Source: Rhodobacteraceae bacterium UBA6273 (GTDB lineage: Bacteria > Pseudomonadota > Alphaproteobacteria > Rhodobacterales > Rhodobacteraceae). From it: a DNA stretch of 6,813 bases. Every line of letters starts with the position of its first letter. The stretch's first letter is position 1. The DNA is taken from contig DJUV01000148.1 of the NCBI GenBank assembly GCA_002440625.1, positions 1-6,813 of the forward strand. Reading direction: 5' to 3'. The position numbers and the translations under genes were made by a program. Positions 1 through 6,566 of the stretch are shown here, in pieces. Below the pieces are notes generated by a model, which was not told the origin of the DNA, made no database searches, and saw only the letters and a list, made by a program, of their open reading frames with translations.

Positions 1-878
1 TCGCGCATCTGGTCGATCACGGTCTTGAGGTCAAGCCCGATCCGGGTCAGCGCGGCATTGCCGGATTTAGAGCAGAGCGTGTTCGCCTCGCGCATGAACT
101 CCTGCATCAGGAAATCGAACTTGCGACCGATGGCGCCCGCTTCGGCCAGAAGCTTGCGCGCGGCGGCGACATGGGCGTTGAGGCGGTCGAGCTCTTCGGT
201 CACATCCGCCTTCACCACCAGCAGCGCAAGTTCCTGCGCCACGCGGTCGGGGTCGGCGGCGGCTCCGGCCAGCACGCGGGCGAGGTTTTCGTCAAGCTGG
301 CGCTGCATCTCGGGTCGCCGGGCGGTGGCGGCTTCCGCAGCTTCGGCGACAAGGCTCGCGATCCGGTCAAGCTGGCCCGTGATGATGCCGGCAAGCGCCC
401 TGCCCTCGCTTTCGCGCATGGCGACAAGGGCCGAAACCAGCGCATCGGCATCGGAAAGAAGGGCGGCGAGCAGTGCCGTCTGATCCTCCTCCGCTGTCGC
501 GCCTTCGGTGACGCCGCGCATGGCGAGGACGTCGGCGGCGGTCGGGTCGGCAAGGGCGATGCCATTGGCCTTGGCCCGCGCCCGCACCAAGGCGAGGCCG
601 GCAAGGGCGGCATCGAGGGCCGCGACGTTGACGCGCGGCGTCTCACCCGCCGCCGCACGGTCCACCTTCAGCGACAGCGCCACGTTGCCACGCGCCAGCG
701 CCGCCGAGAGGCGCGCGCGGATGGCAGGCTCCAGCCCCTCGATCCAGTCCGGCAGCCGCAGCCTGAGGTCCAGCCCCTTGCCGTTGACGGAGCGGACATC
801 CCAAAGCCAGTCGTAACCGTCGGACCGCCCGCGGCGGGCGGCAAAACCGGTCATGGATCTGATGGCAAGGTTAACCAT
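1..878 (-). CDS. yicC: YicC family protein (putative endoribonuclease/RNA-turnover factor), 3' end cut by window edge
   Basis: Reading the minus strand from ATG at 878 gives 292 complete codons with no stop. The N-terminus carries the family hallmark RSMTGFA (residues 7-13), followed by a DVRSVNGKGLDLRLRLP stretch typical of the YicC N-terminal domain. The C-terminal DUF1732 region shows RKFDFLMQEFMREANTL (252-268) and ends VIDQMR, then the first two bases of a Glu codon. In known homologues the protein stops within about ten residues of this point, so almost the whole gene is present. E. coli YicC affects small-RNA decay and is reported to act as an RNase; the exact role here is inferred from the family. 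An in-frame ATG at 854 is possible, but it lacks a Shine-Dalgarno sequence, while ATG 878 has GAAAGG 12 nt upstream. The leader also holds a CCGCGG-CTG-CCGCGG hairpin (900-914). In many bacteria gmk follows yicC, which would lie just outside the window. It is divergent from the PAS gene. Confidence 0.93.
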   Translation of the reverse strand, partial: MVNLAIRSMTGFAARRGRSDGYDWLWDVRSVNGKGLDLRLRLPDWIEGLEPAIRARLSAALARGNVALSLKVDRAAAGETPRVNVAALDAALAGLALVRARAKANGIALADPTAADVLAMRGVTEGATAEEDQTALLAALLSDADALVSALVAMRESEGRALAGIITGQLDRIASLVAEAAEAATARRPEMQRQLDENLARVLAGAAADPDRVAQELALLVVKADVTEELDRLNAHVAAARKLLAEAGAIGRKFDFLMQEFMREANTLCSKSGNAALTRIGLDLKTVIDQMR

Positions 879-971
879 TTAACAATTTTGCCTTTCTCGC
901 CGCGGCTGCCGCGGGTGTATCCAGAGGGAGTGAATTAGGGTTTCGGTAACCACTCCGGGTTTAGGGTTAAC
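870..971. promoter_or_regulatory. Repeat-containing divergent regulatory region (possible CtrA-like sites)
   Basis: The 160-nt gap between yicC and the PAS gene contains GTTAAC at 870-875 and 966-971, a GGTAACC palindrome at 945-951, and the direct repeat TTAGGGTT at 935-942 and 961-968 (26 bp apart). TTAACCAT at 871-878 matches the half-site form of the alphaproteobacterial CtrA motif, and TTAG-N7-GTAA at 935-949 is a degenerate match (6 of 8 fixed bases) to the full TTAA-N7-TTAA site. The AT-rich blocks stand out in a GC-rich background. That these bind CtrA or any other factor is inference. I found no convincing -35/-10 pair for either gene. Confidence 0.3.
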
Positions 972-1038
972 AAAACCTGACTGCCGCCACAACGCGGGCG
1001 GCTTACTCTCTTGGCAAGCTCAGGCGAACAGGGCGAAC

Positions 1039-1728
1039 ATGGTTCAGGACGATCTTTCGCGCGACGGTGTGGTGTCGCATTTCCCTCAGCGGCCGGACAC
1101 GCGCTTTCCCGCTGTCTCCGTGGTCAGGGCCTATTGGGAGGCGCTGAGGAACGGGCGCGACGTGCCCTTCCGGTCAGAGATCGACCCGCGCGGGATCGAA
1201 AGCGCGCTTGAGCATACGTTCATCCTCGAACGGATTGCGCCGCGTCTGGCGCGGTTCCGGCTGGCAGGCACCCATCTCAACGACCTGATCGGGATGGAGG
1301 TGCGGGGCATGCCGCTTACCTCGTTCTTCGTGCCCTCGGCGCGGAGCGAGGTCGAGGCGGTGCTGTCGCGGGTCTTCGACGGGCCGGAAACGGCCGAACT
1401 GACGATGGCGGGGGAAACCGGCGCCGGCCGCGCCGGGATGGAGGGGCGGATGATCCTCCTGCCGCTCAGAAGCGATCTTGGCGATGTCAGCCGCGTGCTT
1501 GGGTGCCTCGTGGGCCTCGGTCCCATCGGCCGGACGCCGCAACGCTTTGGAATTGCCGGCGCGCGGGTCGCGCCAACCATCGGCGGGGCGCGCGGCAACC
1601 CCGGACACCCCGCCATACCGCCGATGACGCGCGGCTTTGCCGAGGATGTCCGGCCCTTCGTCCGACCCGGCAATGTCGCCCACGCGCGGCGGCCCGCCCT
1701 GCGGCTGGTGGTGAGCGACGGCGAATAG
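1039..1728 (+). CDS. PAS domain-containing protein (PAS_5-like), unknown role
   Basis: This 229-residue protein resembles the short alphaproteobacterial PAS_5-type proteins. The recognisable core spans roughly residues 25-165: VVRAYWEALRNGRDVPFRSEIDP, then a conserved helix around IESALEHTFILERI (53-66), ARFRLAGTHL (71-80), the GMEVRGMPLTSFF segment (85-97), and a C-terminal strand LLPLRSDLGDVSRVLGCLVGL (140-160). No kinase, cyclase, DNA-binding or transmembrane segment is present, so it would act as a stand-alone cytosolic sensor or adaptor. Residues 165-229 are rich in Pro, Arg and Gly and probably disordered. The start at 1039 follows CAGGGCG about 6 nt upstream. A GCCGCC/GGCGGC hairpin (983-1002) sits in the leader. 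The gene stands alone, divergent from yicC and convergent with the DAHP synthase gene. PAS assignment is from pattern recognition; ligand and partner are unknown. Confidence 0.78.
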   Translation: MVQDDLSRDGVVSHFPQRPDTRFPAVSVVRAYWEALRNGRDVPFRSEIDPRGIESALEHTFILERIAPRLARFRLAGTHLNDLIGMEVRGMPLTSFFVPSARSEVEAVLSRVFDGPETAELTMAGETGAGRAGMEGRMILLPLRSDLGDVSRVLGCLVGLGPIGRTPQRFGIAGARVAPTIGGARGNPGHPAIPPMTRGFAEDVRPFVRPGNVAHARRPALRLVVSDGE

Positions 1729-1733
1729 CAAAC

Positions 1734-1757
1734 GGGCGGCCCCGAGAGGAGCCGCCC
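1734..1757. terminator. Hairpin terminator shared by convergent genes
   Basis: GGGCGGC (1734-1740) and GCCGCCC (1751-1757) form a 7-bp GC stem with a 10-nt loop in the 60-nt gap between two convergent genes. On the minus strand the stem is followed by GTTTGC, and on the plus strand by CCCAATTC, so neither side has a strong U tract. It is 5 nt past the PAS stop and about 30 nt past the DAHP synthase stop. A smaller CCGCA-GGGC-TGCGG hairpin (1771-1784) lies directly after the latter stop. Confidence 0.6.
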
Positions 1758-1788
1758 CCCAATTCAGTTACCGCAGGGCTGCGGCGTG

Positions 1789-3159
1789 CTACATGCCAGC
1801 CGCTTTTTGCATCTCGCGACGGTCCTGAAGCTCTTCGGCGACGAGGAAGGCAAGCTCCAGCGATTGCGAGGCGTTGAGGCGCGGGTCGCAGGCGGTATGG
1901 TAGCGGTCCGACAGATCCTCATCCGTCACGGCGCGGACGCCGCCGGTGCATTCGGTCACGTCCTTGCCGGTCATCTCGAAATGCACGCCGCCGGGGATGG
2001 TGCCCTCGGCCTTGTGTACGCCGAAGAACTCCTTCACCTCGCGCAGCACGCTTTCGAAGGGCCGGGTCTTGTAGCCCGAGGCCGCCTTGATCGTGTTGCC
2101 GTGCATCGGGTCACAGGTCCAGACGACATTGGCGCCCTCTTCCTGCACCGCGCGGATGAGGCGGGGCAGGTTGTCGGCGACCTTGCCGGCGCCGAAGCGC
2201 GCGATCAGCGTCAACCGGCCCGCTTCGTTTTCCGGGTTCAGCCGCGCCATCAGGACCTTCAGATCCTCCGAGGTCAGTGAGGGGCCGCACTTGAGGCCGA
2301 TCGGGTTCTGCACGCCGCGGCAGAATTCGACATGCGCGCCGTCGGGCTGCCGGGTACGGTCGCCGATCCAGATCATGTGGCCCGATCCCGCCACCGGCAG
2401 GCCGGACGTGGAATCGATCCGGCAAAGCGCCTCTTCGTATTCGAGAAGCAGCGCCTCGTGGCTGGTGTAGAAATCGACCGTGGACATGGCGTGAACCGTG
2501 TCCGAAGTCACGCCCGCCGCCGCCATGAAGTCCATCGCGTCCTGGATGCGGGTCGCCACCTCACGGTAAAGCTGCGCCTCTTCCTCATCGGTGAAGCCGG
2601 CGATCCAGCTTTGCACGCGGTGCATGTCGGCGAAACCGCCGGTCGAGAAGGCGCGCAGAAGGTTCAGCGAGGCGGCGGCCTGGGTATAGGCCTGCAGCAT
2701 CCGGGCCGGATCGGGTATCCGCGCCTCGGGGGTGAAGTCGAAGCCGTTGATGATGTCGCCACGGTAGGACGGCAGCTCCACCCCGCCGACAACCTCGGTC
2801 GGGGTCGAGCGCGGCTTGGCAAACTGGCCGGCCATGCGGCCGATCTTCACCACGGGCAGCTTCGCGCCCCAGGTCAGGACGATGGCCATCTGCAACAGCA
2901 CCTTGAAGGTGTCGCGGATGTTGTCGGCGGAGAATTCGGCGAAGCTTTCCGCACAGTCGCCGCCCTGCAGAAGGAAGGCGCGGCCCGCCGCGACCTCGCC
3001 GAGGACGCGCTTCAGCTTCCGCGCCTCGCCCGCGAAGACGAGCGGCGGCATCTTCGCCAGTTGCGATTCGACGTCGCAAAGCTGGGCCTCGTCGGTATAG
3101 ACCGGCATCTGCACCCGGGGCTTCGCGCGCCAGTCGGATTTCGTCCATGCCTTGGTCAT
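1789..3159 (-). CDS. aroG: Class II 3-deoxy-D-arabino-heptulosonate 7-phosphate (DAHP) synthase
   Basis: The enzyme condenses phosphoenolpyruvate with erythrose 4-phosphate, the first step of the shikimate route to aromatic amino acids. The 456-residue length fits the class II (plant/mycobacterial-type) family. Conserved blocks in order are [12 protein letters not shown] (62-73), [14 protein letters not shown] (105-118), LNLLRAF (165-171), [12 protein letters not shown] (231-242), [14 protein letters not shown] (258-271), [16 protein letters not shown] (279-294), [12 protein letters not shown] (345-356), GVHFEMTG (391-398) and [13 protein letters not shown] (424-436). By family knowledge the divalent-metal ligands are Cys69, His353, Glu395 and Asp425, all present. 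ATG 3159 is chosen because AGGAGAG lies 5-6 nt upstream and the family-like MTKAW...W start follows. An in-frame extension to 3345 is open but crosses the promoter and the divergent gene's start. The roughly 400-residue phenazine-type (PhzC) variant is unlikely, because no phenazine genes are nearby. The gene is monocistronic in this view. Confidence 0.95.
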   Translation of the reverse strand: MTKAWTKSDWRAKPRVQMPVYTDEAQLCDVESQLAKMPPLVFAGEARKLKRVLGEVAAGRAFLLQGGDCAESFAEFSADNIRDTFKVLLQMAIVLTWGAKLPVVKIGRMAGQFAKPRSTPTEVVGGVELPSYRGDIINGFDFTPEARIPDPARMLQAYTQAAASLNLLRAFSTGGFADMHRVQSWIAGFTDEEEAQLYREVATRIQDAMDFMAAAGVTSDTVHAMSTVDFYTSHEALLLEYEEALCRIDSTSGLPVAGSGHMIWIGDRTRQPDGAHVEFCRGVQNPIGLKCGPSLTSEDLKVLMARLNPENEAGRLTLIARFGAGKVADNLPRLIRAVQEEGANVVWTCDPMHGNTIKAASGYKTRPFESVLREVKEFFGVHKAEGTIPGGVHFEMTGKDVTECTGGVRAVTDEDLSDRYHTACDPRLNASQSLELAFLVAEELQDRREMQKAAGM

Positions 3160-3195
3160 TTCAACTCTCCTGACGGCTTTAGCGATAACGGGCGG

Positions 3196-3224
3196 TATAT
3201 AGCCAAGGGGGTAGCCACATGCAA
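3196..3224 (-). promoter_or_regulatory. Sigma-70-type promoter of the DAHP synthase gene
   Basis: On the minus strand, TTGCAT (3224-3219) and TATATA (3201-3196) are separated by exactly 17 nt, a good -35/-10 pair in an otherwise GC-rich gap. The expected start of transcription is near 3189, giving a leader of about 30 nt ending in AGGAGAG before ATG 3159. That is too short for a leader-peptide attenuator or riboswitch. A TTCC-CC-GGAA inverted repeat (3225-3234) abuts the -35 box and could be an operator; this is speculative. Confidence 0.62.
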
Positions 3225-3305
3225 TTCCCCGGAAGGCCCAGAGACCCCCTTGCCGAGGTCGTGTAATAGTGCTTCTGTGCCCAAAACGACAGGAAAAGGT
3301 CGCAG

Positions 3306-4331
3306 ATGCTCGCCGCCGCCGCCCGCAAGAGACAGGAAAGCCCAACCGGGGCCGGAAGGCGGCGCTTTGTTTTCCTGCTTTTGGACCGTTTCACCATGCT
3401 ATCCTTCGCCGGTGCTATCGAGCCATTGCGCATCGCCAACCGGGTGATCGGGCGGGAAGCCTATACCTGGGTTCTTGCCGGCGAGGGCGGCGTCGCCTCG
3501 ACCTGTTCCAACGGCGCTTCGTTCCGCCTCGACATCGGGCTCGATGAGATCGAGCGCGAGGATACCGTGCTCGTCTGCGGCGGGATCGACGTGCAGCAGG
3601 CAACGACCAGGCCCGTGCTCAATTGGCTGAGGCGCGAGGCGCGGCGCGGCGTGAATATCGGCGGTCTCTGCACCGGGTCCTACACCATGGCGAAGGCGGG
3701 CCTTCTCGACGGCAAGCGGGCGACGATCCACTGGGAAAACCAGGATAGCTTCGTCGAGGAATTCGAGAATGTTAAGCTGACGAAATCGGTCTTCGTCGTC
3801 GATGGCAACCGGATGACGACGGCGGGCGGCACCGCCTCCATCGACCTGATGCTGAAGATCATCGCGCAGGATCACGGCGAGGACATCGCCAATACCGTCG
3901 CCGACACGCTGATCTATACCTCGATCCGCACCGATCAGGACATCCAGCGCCTGTCGATCCCGACGCGCATTGGCGTCAGGCATCCGAAGCTCGGTCAGGT
4001 CATCCAGATGATGGAGGCCAATATCGAAGACCCGATCAGCCCGGCGGAACTTGCCACCCACGTCGGCATGTCCACGCGCCAGTTGGAACGGCTCTTCCGC
4101 CGCTATCTGAGCCGCAGCCCCAAGCGCTATTACATGGAACTGAGGCTGCAAAAGGCGCGAAACCTTCTGATGCAGACCGACATGAGCGTCATCAACGTCG
4201 CCCTCGCCTGCGGTTTTGCCAGCCCCTCGCATTTCTCGAAATGCTACCGCGCGCATTACGAGACGACGCCCTACCGCGAGCGCGGCAGCCATGGCGCACC
4301 GTCGATCGCCACGCCACGGCTGTCGTTCTGA
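3306..4331 (+). CDS. GlxA-family transcriptional regulator (DJ-1/PfpI domain plus AraC-type HTH)
   Basis: The 341-residue protein has two parts. Residues 20-190 form a class I glutamine-amidotransferase-like (DJ-1/PfpI) domain, beginning [27 protein letters not shown] (19-45), with VCGGID (90-95) and the nucleophile-elbow motif GGLCTGSY (119-126, Cys122) followed by IHWE (141-144). Residues 230-330 form an AraC/XylS DNA-binding domain: a first HTH around [22 protein letters not shown] (245-266) and a second in [29 protein letters not shown] (294-322). The architecture and the FLLLD...EPLR.AN opening resemble GbdR/CdhR/ArgR-type regulators, which sense small nitrogenous metabolites such as betaine, carnitine or arginine; the ligand here is unknown. 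ATG 3306 is supported by AAGG 6 nt upstream; the internal ATG 3396 would delete the first strand. It is divergent from the DAHP synthase gene and lies 145 nt upstream of livK on the same strand, making that transporter a plausible target. Confidence 0.88.
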   Translation: MLAAAARKRQESPTGAGRRRFVFLLLDRFTMLSFAGAIEPLRIANRVIGREAYTWVLAGEGGVASTCSNGASFRLDIGLDEIEREDTVLVCGGIDVQQATTRPVLNWLRREARRGVNIGGLCTGSYTMAKAGLLDGKRATIHWENQDSFVEEFENVKLTKSVFVVDGNRMTTAGGTASIDLMLKIIAQDHGEDIANTVADTLIYTSIRTDQDIQRLSIPTRIGVRHPKLGQVIQMMEANIEDPISPAELATHVGMSTRQLERLFRRYLSRSPKRYYMELRLQKARNLLMQTDMSVINVALACGFASPSHFSKCYRAHYETTPYRERGSHGAPSIATPRLSF

Positions 4332-4476
4332 AGCCTGGGCCTGCCCGAGTGGCAAGGCAAAATCCTGTCGAAACAAACGGTTTCCGGGCCGGCTGCCCGC
4401 TTTGAAGGCACTTTTCTTTTGTCGGGGGCCGCTCTAGGCTTGGCGCAGAACTAAAATCCAACATGGGAGTGAATGG

Positions 4477-5661
4477 ATGAAAAAGTTTCTCGTGGCGACC
4501 GCCTCGGTCGCCCTGCTGTCCTCTGGCGCCTATGCCGAAGAAGTCAAGATCGGCGTTATCCTCGGCTTCACTGGCCCATTGGAGTCGATCACCCCGAACA
4601 TGGGTGCCGGCGCCGAGCTCGCGATGAAGGAAGTGTCCGACTCGGGCAAGCTTCTCGGCGGTTCGACCGTGGCCTCGGTGCGCGGCGATTCCACCTGCGT
4701 TGACGCCGCTGCCGCCCAGGCTGCTGCCGAACGTCTTGTGACTACCGACAAGGTCAACGCCATCATGGGCGCGGACTGCTCGGGCGTCACCGGCGCTATC
4801 CTCGCCAACGTCGCCGTGCCGAACGGCATCGTCATGATCTCGCCCTCGGCCACCTCGCCGGGCCTGACCACTGCCGACGACAAGGGCCTGTTCTTCCGTA
4901 CCGCGCCTTCGGATGCGCGTCAGGGTGAAATCATCGCGCAGGTCCTGAAGGACCGCGGCATCGGCTCCGTCGCGATTTCCTACACCAACAACGACTACGG
5001 CAAGGGCCTCTCGGACGCGATCAAGTCCTCGGTCGAAGCCGCGGGCGGCAAGGTGACAATCGTTGCCGCGCATGAAGACGGCAAGGCCGACTATTCCGCC
5101 GAGGTTGGCGCGCTGGCCTCGGCCGGCGGCGACGCTTTGATTGTCGCAGGCTATGTCGACCAGGGCGGTTCGGGCATCATCCAGGGCGCGCTCGACTCGG
5201 GCGCCTTCTCGACCTTCATGCTGCCCGACGGCATGTACGGAAACGTGCTCGAAACAAAGTTCGGCAAGTCGCTTGACGGTTCCTTCGGCACCGTTCCGGG
5301 CACCGACAGCCCCGGCGGCGCGACCTTCCAGGAAATGGCCAAGGCGGCAGGCTTTGACGGCACCTCTTCCTATGCCGGTGAAAGCTATGACGCAGCGGCG
5401 CTGATCATGCTCGCCATGCAGGCGGCGAACTCCTCGAAGTCGGCCGATCTTGCCGGCAAGGTGATGGATGTCGCCAACGCTCCGGGCGAGCAGATCTTCC
5501 CGGGCGAGCTTGCCAAGGGTCTCGAACTGATTGCCGCAGGCACCGACATCGACTATGTGGGCGCAACGGCGGTCGAGCTGATCGGACCGGGTGAAGCCGC
5601 GGGTTCGTACCGCGAGTACGAATTCAAGGATGGCAAGATCACCACGGTCGGCTTCCGTTGA
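4477..5661 (+). CDS. livK: Branched-chain/hydrophobic amino acid ABC transporter, periplasmic binding protein (LivK-like)
   Basis: This 394-residue periplasmic ligand-binding protein of the HAAT family captures substrate for the membrane importer. It starts with a signal peptide: MKK, a hydrophobic stretch FLVATASVALLSS, and a likely cleavage after AYA (20/21). The mature part opens VKIGVILGFTGP (23-34), the usual first strand of type I periplasmic binding folds. It then shows the IMGADCSGVTGAILANV region (96-112), ISPSATSPGLT (121-131, a ligand-contact segment in this family), FFRTAPSDARQG (139-150), ISYTNNDYGKGLSDAI (167-182) and SYREYEFKDGKI (377-388). Cys74 and Cys101 are the only cysteines and could form a disulfide. 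GGGAG about 7 nt before ATG 4477 is the ribosome-binding site. It heads the transporter genes and ends in a strong terminator. Substrate cannot be read from sequence: aromatic, branched-chain, acidic amino acids or amides are all possible. Confidence 0.9.
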   Translation: MKKFLVATASVALLSSGAYAEEVKIGVILGFTGPLESITPNMGAGAELAMKEVSDSGKLLGGSTVASVRGDSTCVDAAAAQAAAERLVTTDKVNAIMGADCSGVTGAILANVAVPNGIVMISPSATSPGLTTADDKGLFFRTAPSDARQGEIIAQVLKDRGIGSVAISYTNNDYGKGLSDAIKSSVEAAGGKVTIVAAHEDGKADYSAEVGALASAGGDALIVAGYVDQGGSGIIQGALDSGAFSTFMLPDGMYGNVLETKFGKSLDGSFGTVPGTDSPGGATFQEMAKAAGFDGTSSYAGESYDAAALIMLAMQAANSSKSADLAGKVMDVANAPGEQIFPGELAKGLELIAAGTDIDYVGATAVELIGPGEAAGSYREYEFKDGKITTVGFR

Positions 5662-5677
5662 TCAACTGAACTGGAAG

Positions 5678-5704
5678 GCAGCCCGGCACGTCCGGGCTGC
5701 TTTT
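5678..5704 (+). terminator. Intrinsic terminator after livK
   Basis: GCAGCCCGG (5678-5686) pairs perfectly with CCGGGCTGC (5692-5700) around a CACGT loop, followed directly by TTTT. Three further A-A-G/T-T-T pairs can extend the stem from below. It lies 16 nt past the livK stop and 61 nt before livG, in the position where binding-protein genes often carry a partial terminator to raise their expression over the downstream membrane and ATPase genes. Confidence 0.88.
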
Positions 5705-5765
5705 CAATTATAAGAACCGGCACAGCGGAAAATTCGCGGCCACGCACGAGGGGGGATGGAGACGC

Positions 5766-6566
5766 ATGATCTCCGTGCATGACATGCACAAGCAATTCGG
5801 CGGATTCCGGGCCGTGAACGGCGCGTCCATCGAAATCGCCAAGGGCTCCATCACCGGGCTGGTCGGCCCGAACGGCGCCGGAAAATCCACCCTCTTCAAC
5901 GTCATCGCCGGGGTCCACCAGCCGACCTCCGGCAAGGTGATGATGGACGGCGAGGACATCACCGGCCTGCCGCCGCATGACCTCTTCCACAAGGGCCTTC
6001 TGCGCACCTTCCAGATCGCGCATGAGTTTTCCTCGATGACGGTGCGGGAGAACCTGATGATGGTTCCCGCCGCGCAATCGGGCGAGACACTCTGGAACAC
6101 CTGGCTCCACCGCGCCCGCATCCGCGACGAGGAACAGGCACTGGCGAAGAAGGCCGACGAAGTTCTTGATTTCCTGACGATTTCGCACCTGACCCATGAA
6201 AAGGCCGGGAACCTGTCCGGTGGCCAGAAGAAGCTTCTGGAGCTTGGCCGCACGATGATGGTCGATGCCAAGATCGTGTTTCTCGATGAGGTCGGCGCCG
6301 GCGTGAACCGCACGCTTCTCAACACCATCGGCGACGCCATCGTCCGGCTCAACAAGGAACGCGGCTACACGTTCTGCGTGATCGAGCATGACATGGATTT
6401 CATCGGCCGGCTCTGCAACCCGGTCATCGTGATGGCCGAGGGCAAGGTGCTGGCCCAGGGGTCCGCCGACAGCATCATGAAGAACGAGGCGGTGATCGAG
6501 GCCTATCTGGGCCGCGGCCTCAAGAACAAGATCAAGGCCGAAGCCGCAGCGGGGACCGGGGCATGA
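5766..6566 (+). CDS. livG: Branched-chain amino acid ABC transporter ATP-binding protein LivG
   Basis: This 266-residue cytoplasmic ATPase powers the HAAT importer together with LivF. It carries Walker A GPNGAGKST (34-42), the Q-loop glutamine in RTFQ (Gln83), the signature LSGGQ (150-154), Walker B KIVFLDE (169-175) with catalytic Glu175, and the switch histidine in IEHDM (His208). The C-terminal EAVIEAYLGRG (241-251) is the typical LivG tail, here followed by a short Lys/Ala-rich end. The residue after Walker B DE is Val, giving DEVGAGVNRTL where canonical LivG proteins have DEPxAGLNP; all catalytic residues remain. ATG 5766 is preceded by a G-rich stretch (5749-5760) containing GAGG and GGAG. 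The gene lies 104 nt after livK beyond the terminator, so it needs either read-through or its own promoter. Its stop overlaps the livF start (ATGA). Confidence 0.93.
   Translation: MISVHDMHKQFGGFRAVNGASIEIAKGSITGLVGPNGAGKSTLFNVIAGVHQPTSGKVMMDGEDITGLPPHDLFHKGLLRTFQIAHEFSSMTVRENLMMVPAAQSGETLWNTWLHRARIRDEEQALAKKADEVLDFLTISHLTHEKAGNLSGGQKKLLELGRTMMVDAKIVFLDEVGAGVNRTLLNTIGDAIVRLNKERGYTFCVIEHDMDFIGRLCNPVIVMAEGKVLAQGSADSIMKNEAVIEAYLGRGLKNKIKAEAAAGTGA

Noticed and set aside
171..938. 255-codon plus-strand open frame over yicC
   Set aside because: The minus strand encodes a clear YicC protein; the plus frame is in complementary codon register and low-complexity.
3160..3345. In-frame N-terminal extension of DAHP synthase up to 3345
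   Set aside because: The extension would read through its own promoter, and ATG 3159 has a near-ideal ribosome-binding site and a family-typical start.
2332..3447. 371-codon plus-strand open frame across the DAHP synthase gene
   Set aside because: It is antisense to a clearly conserved enzyme, and its His/Arg/Gly-rich translation matches no family I recognise. It is a shadow frame of high-GC coding DNA.
3399..4376. 325-codon minus-strand open frame over the GlxA-family regulator
   Set aside because: The plus-strand frame has the full DJ-1/PfpI and AraC motifs; the minus frame is a compositional shadow.
4385..4420. CGGGC/GCCCG hairpin followed by a T-rich stretch after the regulator gene
   Set aside because: The stem is only 5 bp and the T-rich run begins more than ten bases later, so it is not a convincing terminator.
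4402..4446. Possible livK promoter (TTGAAG or TTTGTC with a downstream -10)
   Set aside because: No -35/-10 pair with acceptable spacing and sequence could be assembled, and a sigma-54 GG-N10-GC pattern is also absent.
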